A program made the position numbers and the translations under genes. DNA of 64,000 bases, from assembly GCA_905182995.1 (NCBI GenBank), contig CAJJDP010000048.1, forward strand, positions 186,001-250,000, given 5' to 3'. The DNA is from Paramecium octaurelia (Eukaryota; Ciliophora; Oligohymenophorea; Peniculida; Parameciidae). The notes below the pieces were generated by a model. The model had not been told where the DNA came from. It saw only the letters and a list, made by a program, of their open reading frames with translations, and ran no database searches. Shown here piece by piece: positions 62,245 to 64,000 of this stretch (positions are counted from its first letter, which is position 1; every line of letters starts with the position of its first letter).

Positions 62245-62943
62245 TCTTCAACTAAAATTAGTTTTTGTGTCTCATAAGGAATTTGATAGAAGAAGTAAAT
62301 ACTTCTTTAATCTTGAATTATTTATATATACAAAACACAAATATTGATTTTACTATATAAATAAATTATGATTTTGAATAATTCATCTAAATAAATTAAT
62401 TACAAATATCAGATACGATATTTTTAGCTTAAAGACTTTCTCAAATATTTTGAATTTCTTCAATTAGTGAGATAATATCTTAAGAATAGGTCAATTTTTT
62501 TCAATTTTTAAGGTGGTTTGATAGTGAATCACTACACGTGTTAAAGCATTATTTTGTAAATCTTAGTACATATAAGAAGATTCTCTTTTTCACAATTTTA
62601 TGTTTTGAGTTGAATATTCTAATAGAATAATTCTTACATCAACAAATAACCAATTGAATCCAATCTTTACTCTCTTGATTATTAGGAACTTAACTTAATA
62701 TTCAATTGTCTCTTCTGATTAGGAAGAGAGTTTAAAGAATATAATTGTATGGAAATTTTGAATAAATCAAAATAATGTTATGTTGAAGGATGAATATTTT
62801 AAGAGATATTCCACCTTTGAATAATTGATATTCATTAAGGTTGAATTGCATTGTAATTTTGTAACATGAATACAATAACTACTAATATATTATTTTATAT
62901 AAATATAATTTATTATTATAAAGGAGAGTAAAATTAAGTTAAT
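62245..62943. other. Intergenic, nothing recognised
   Basis: 699 bp AT-rich spacer between divergent genes; no frame, repeat or RNA gene seen. Confidence 0.5.
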
Positions 62944-64000
62944 ATGTTTAATGGTTACCAGTACGATAAGTAATTGGCATTCACAAAAGAAATAGACAAA
63001 ATTAAAAAGGACTACATGAAGTAAAGAGAGAATCGCAAAGGTATTTTTAAGAGATTAAATCAGAACTTAATCAAAGATTGTCTAAAAACTATAAGAAAAG
63101 AATCGAAAATTTTGTGATAAACATGTTGGAGAACCCTATCGTATGCAATGAATACAAGCCGCCTGAGGCATATTAATTTAGAGATGAAGATCCCACGAAG
63201 AATCTTGGAGATCCACAAATATATGTTAAAGGATTTAAGCATGAAAAGGATAGAATCCAAGAAGCATAGGAGAAAAATAACAGTTTGGATTTCTTGCCAA
63301 ATTTAAAGGCAGGAAAATATTGCTTTAGAGAAAGAGATCCTTCTAAAGACATAAAAAGAGATGTTTTTAGATATAGAGATAAAACTGCATTAGCAAGAAT
63401 AGAATAATATTTGAAAGATCATACACAATCTCAAGTGGAGAACATGAAATTTGATCATAAAAAATTACTAAATTTAGAGCATTTTTCAGAAGGAATATCT
63501 TCCCTAGAAAGGAAGGCATATTTATCAAGATTGATAGCAAAGAATTTGCTACCATCATTACATAATAAAACTCATTTTTAGGCTGCTCAAACTATGTACA
63601 ACAATCTACCATGTAAATTTATATGTAAAATACAAAGTAACTATAATGGATCATGCAAGATCACTTCCTTAGGTTCATACATAGGAAGATAGCAGAAGAA
63701 AACCACCTACATCTCAAGAAAGACAAAAAACTATCTCATATGAAAACTAAAACAAACAGGATGAGAATGGAACTCAGCCAAAATAAAGCATTGAAACAGA
63801 GACATTCAATCCTGTTGAAACTTCAAAATAAATCTTAAAGAAATGCAATATAATTAAAGAGAGAAATAGCAAAGTAGAATCTCCAATAATCTATTAGGCT
63901 CCTATAGTTCATTAAGGCTCTGGACATTTAATTTCCACACTTGATAAATCCATTTCAGAAATCTATAAGGAACTTTACAAAGTTGAAATTGGATAATTAA
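62944..64000 (+). CDS. Hypothetical protein, 3' end missing
   Basis: At least 336 residues, running off the right edge; introns 63041..63063 and 63613..63637. The protein is charged and mostly helical (EIDKIKKDYMKQRENRKELN, NMLENPIVCNEYKPPEAY). A repeated style of segments follows (QFRDEDPTKNLGDPQIYVKG, YCFRERDPSKDIKRDVFRYR). Near residue 220 comes a Pro/Ser/Lys-rich linker (SLPQVHTQEDSRRKPPTSQE), and at the edge a segment GSGHLISTLDKSISEIYKEL. No family recognised. The regular spacing suggests a structural or cilium-associated protein, but this is inference only. Confidence 0.65.

Overview
This window looks like macronuclear DNA of a ciliate, most probably a Paramecium. Read with the standard code almost every frame is broken, but with TAA and TAG read as glutamine and only TGA as stop, long recognisable proteins appear. 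Introns are tiny (about 18-35 nt, GT...AG), intergenic gaps are often 13-200 bp, the DNA is very AT-rich, and secretory trichocyst matrix protein genes are present. Coordinates of spliced genes below are the full start-to-stop span; intron positions are given in the evidence. In almost every complete model the spliced length divides by three and ends in TGA.

Left part (1-16.3 kb): a TPR/J-domain co-chaperone running off the left edge, a 1145-aa ciliary central-pair protein (CFAP74-like), a mitochondrial J protein, a membrane RING-H2 protein, a decayed gene, a large multi-pass membrane protein, a trichocyst matrix protein, an unrecognised gene, a highly divergent histone H4-like gene and a SNF1/AMPK-like kinase. 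From 16.36 to 19.06 kb there is a 1.34-kb direct duplication around a single N (17699) that carries eL41, a small unknown gene and the 3' half of ATG4. It looks like two unmerged overlapping contigs that differ by a 28-bp TA-bounded insertion.

Middle (19-42.7 kb): complete ATG4, mitochondrial bL20, GPI transamidase catalytic subunit PIG-K, a coiled-coil protein, a multi-pass membrane protein, a kelch protein, an inactive dual-specificity-phosphatase-like protein, eL29, two glutamine-rich proteins and an ankyrin protein. Then come, 47 bp apart, CEP20/FOR20 and the PP2A B'' subunit PPP2R3C. These are relatives of plant TON1 and TON2, which work in one centriole/cortical-microtubule complex.

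Right part (42.7-64 kb): a small protein with a CaaX end, a CDKL5-like kinase, proteasome subunit alpha1/PSMA6, a RAD51-paralogue (XRCC3-like), two unrecognised genes, a double cyclic-nucleotide-binding protein, an unrecognised basic protein, two adjacent trichocyst matrix protein genes, and a laforin-like CBM20/phosphatase-like gene present twice in a second N-split duplication (58.50-61.17 kb). Small unknown genes and a partial gene run to the right edge. No tRNA, rRNA, CRISPR array or transposon was recognised. Functionally the window mixes housekeeping genes with several centriole/cilium genes (CFAP74, FOR20, PPP2R3C, CDKL5-like) and secretory-granule genes, without operon logic beyond tight packing.
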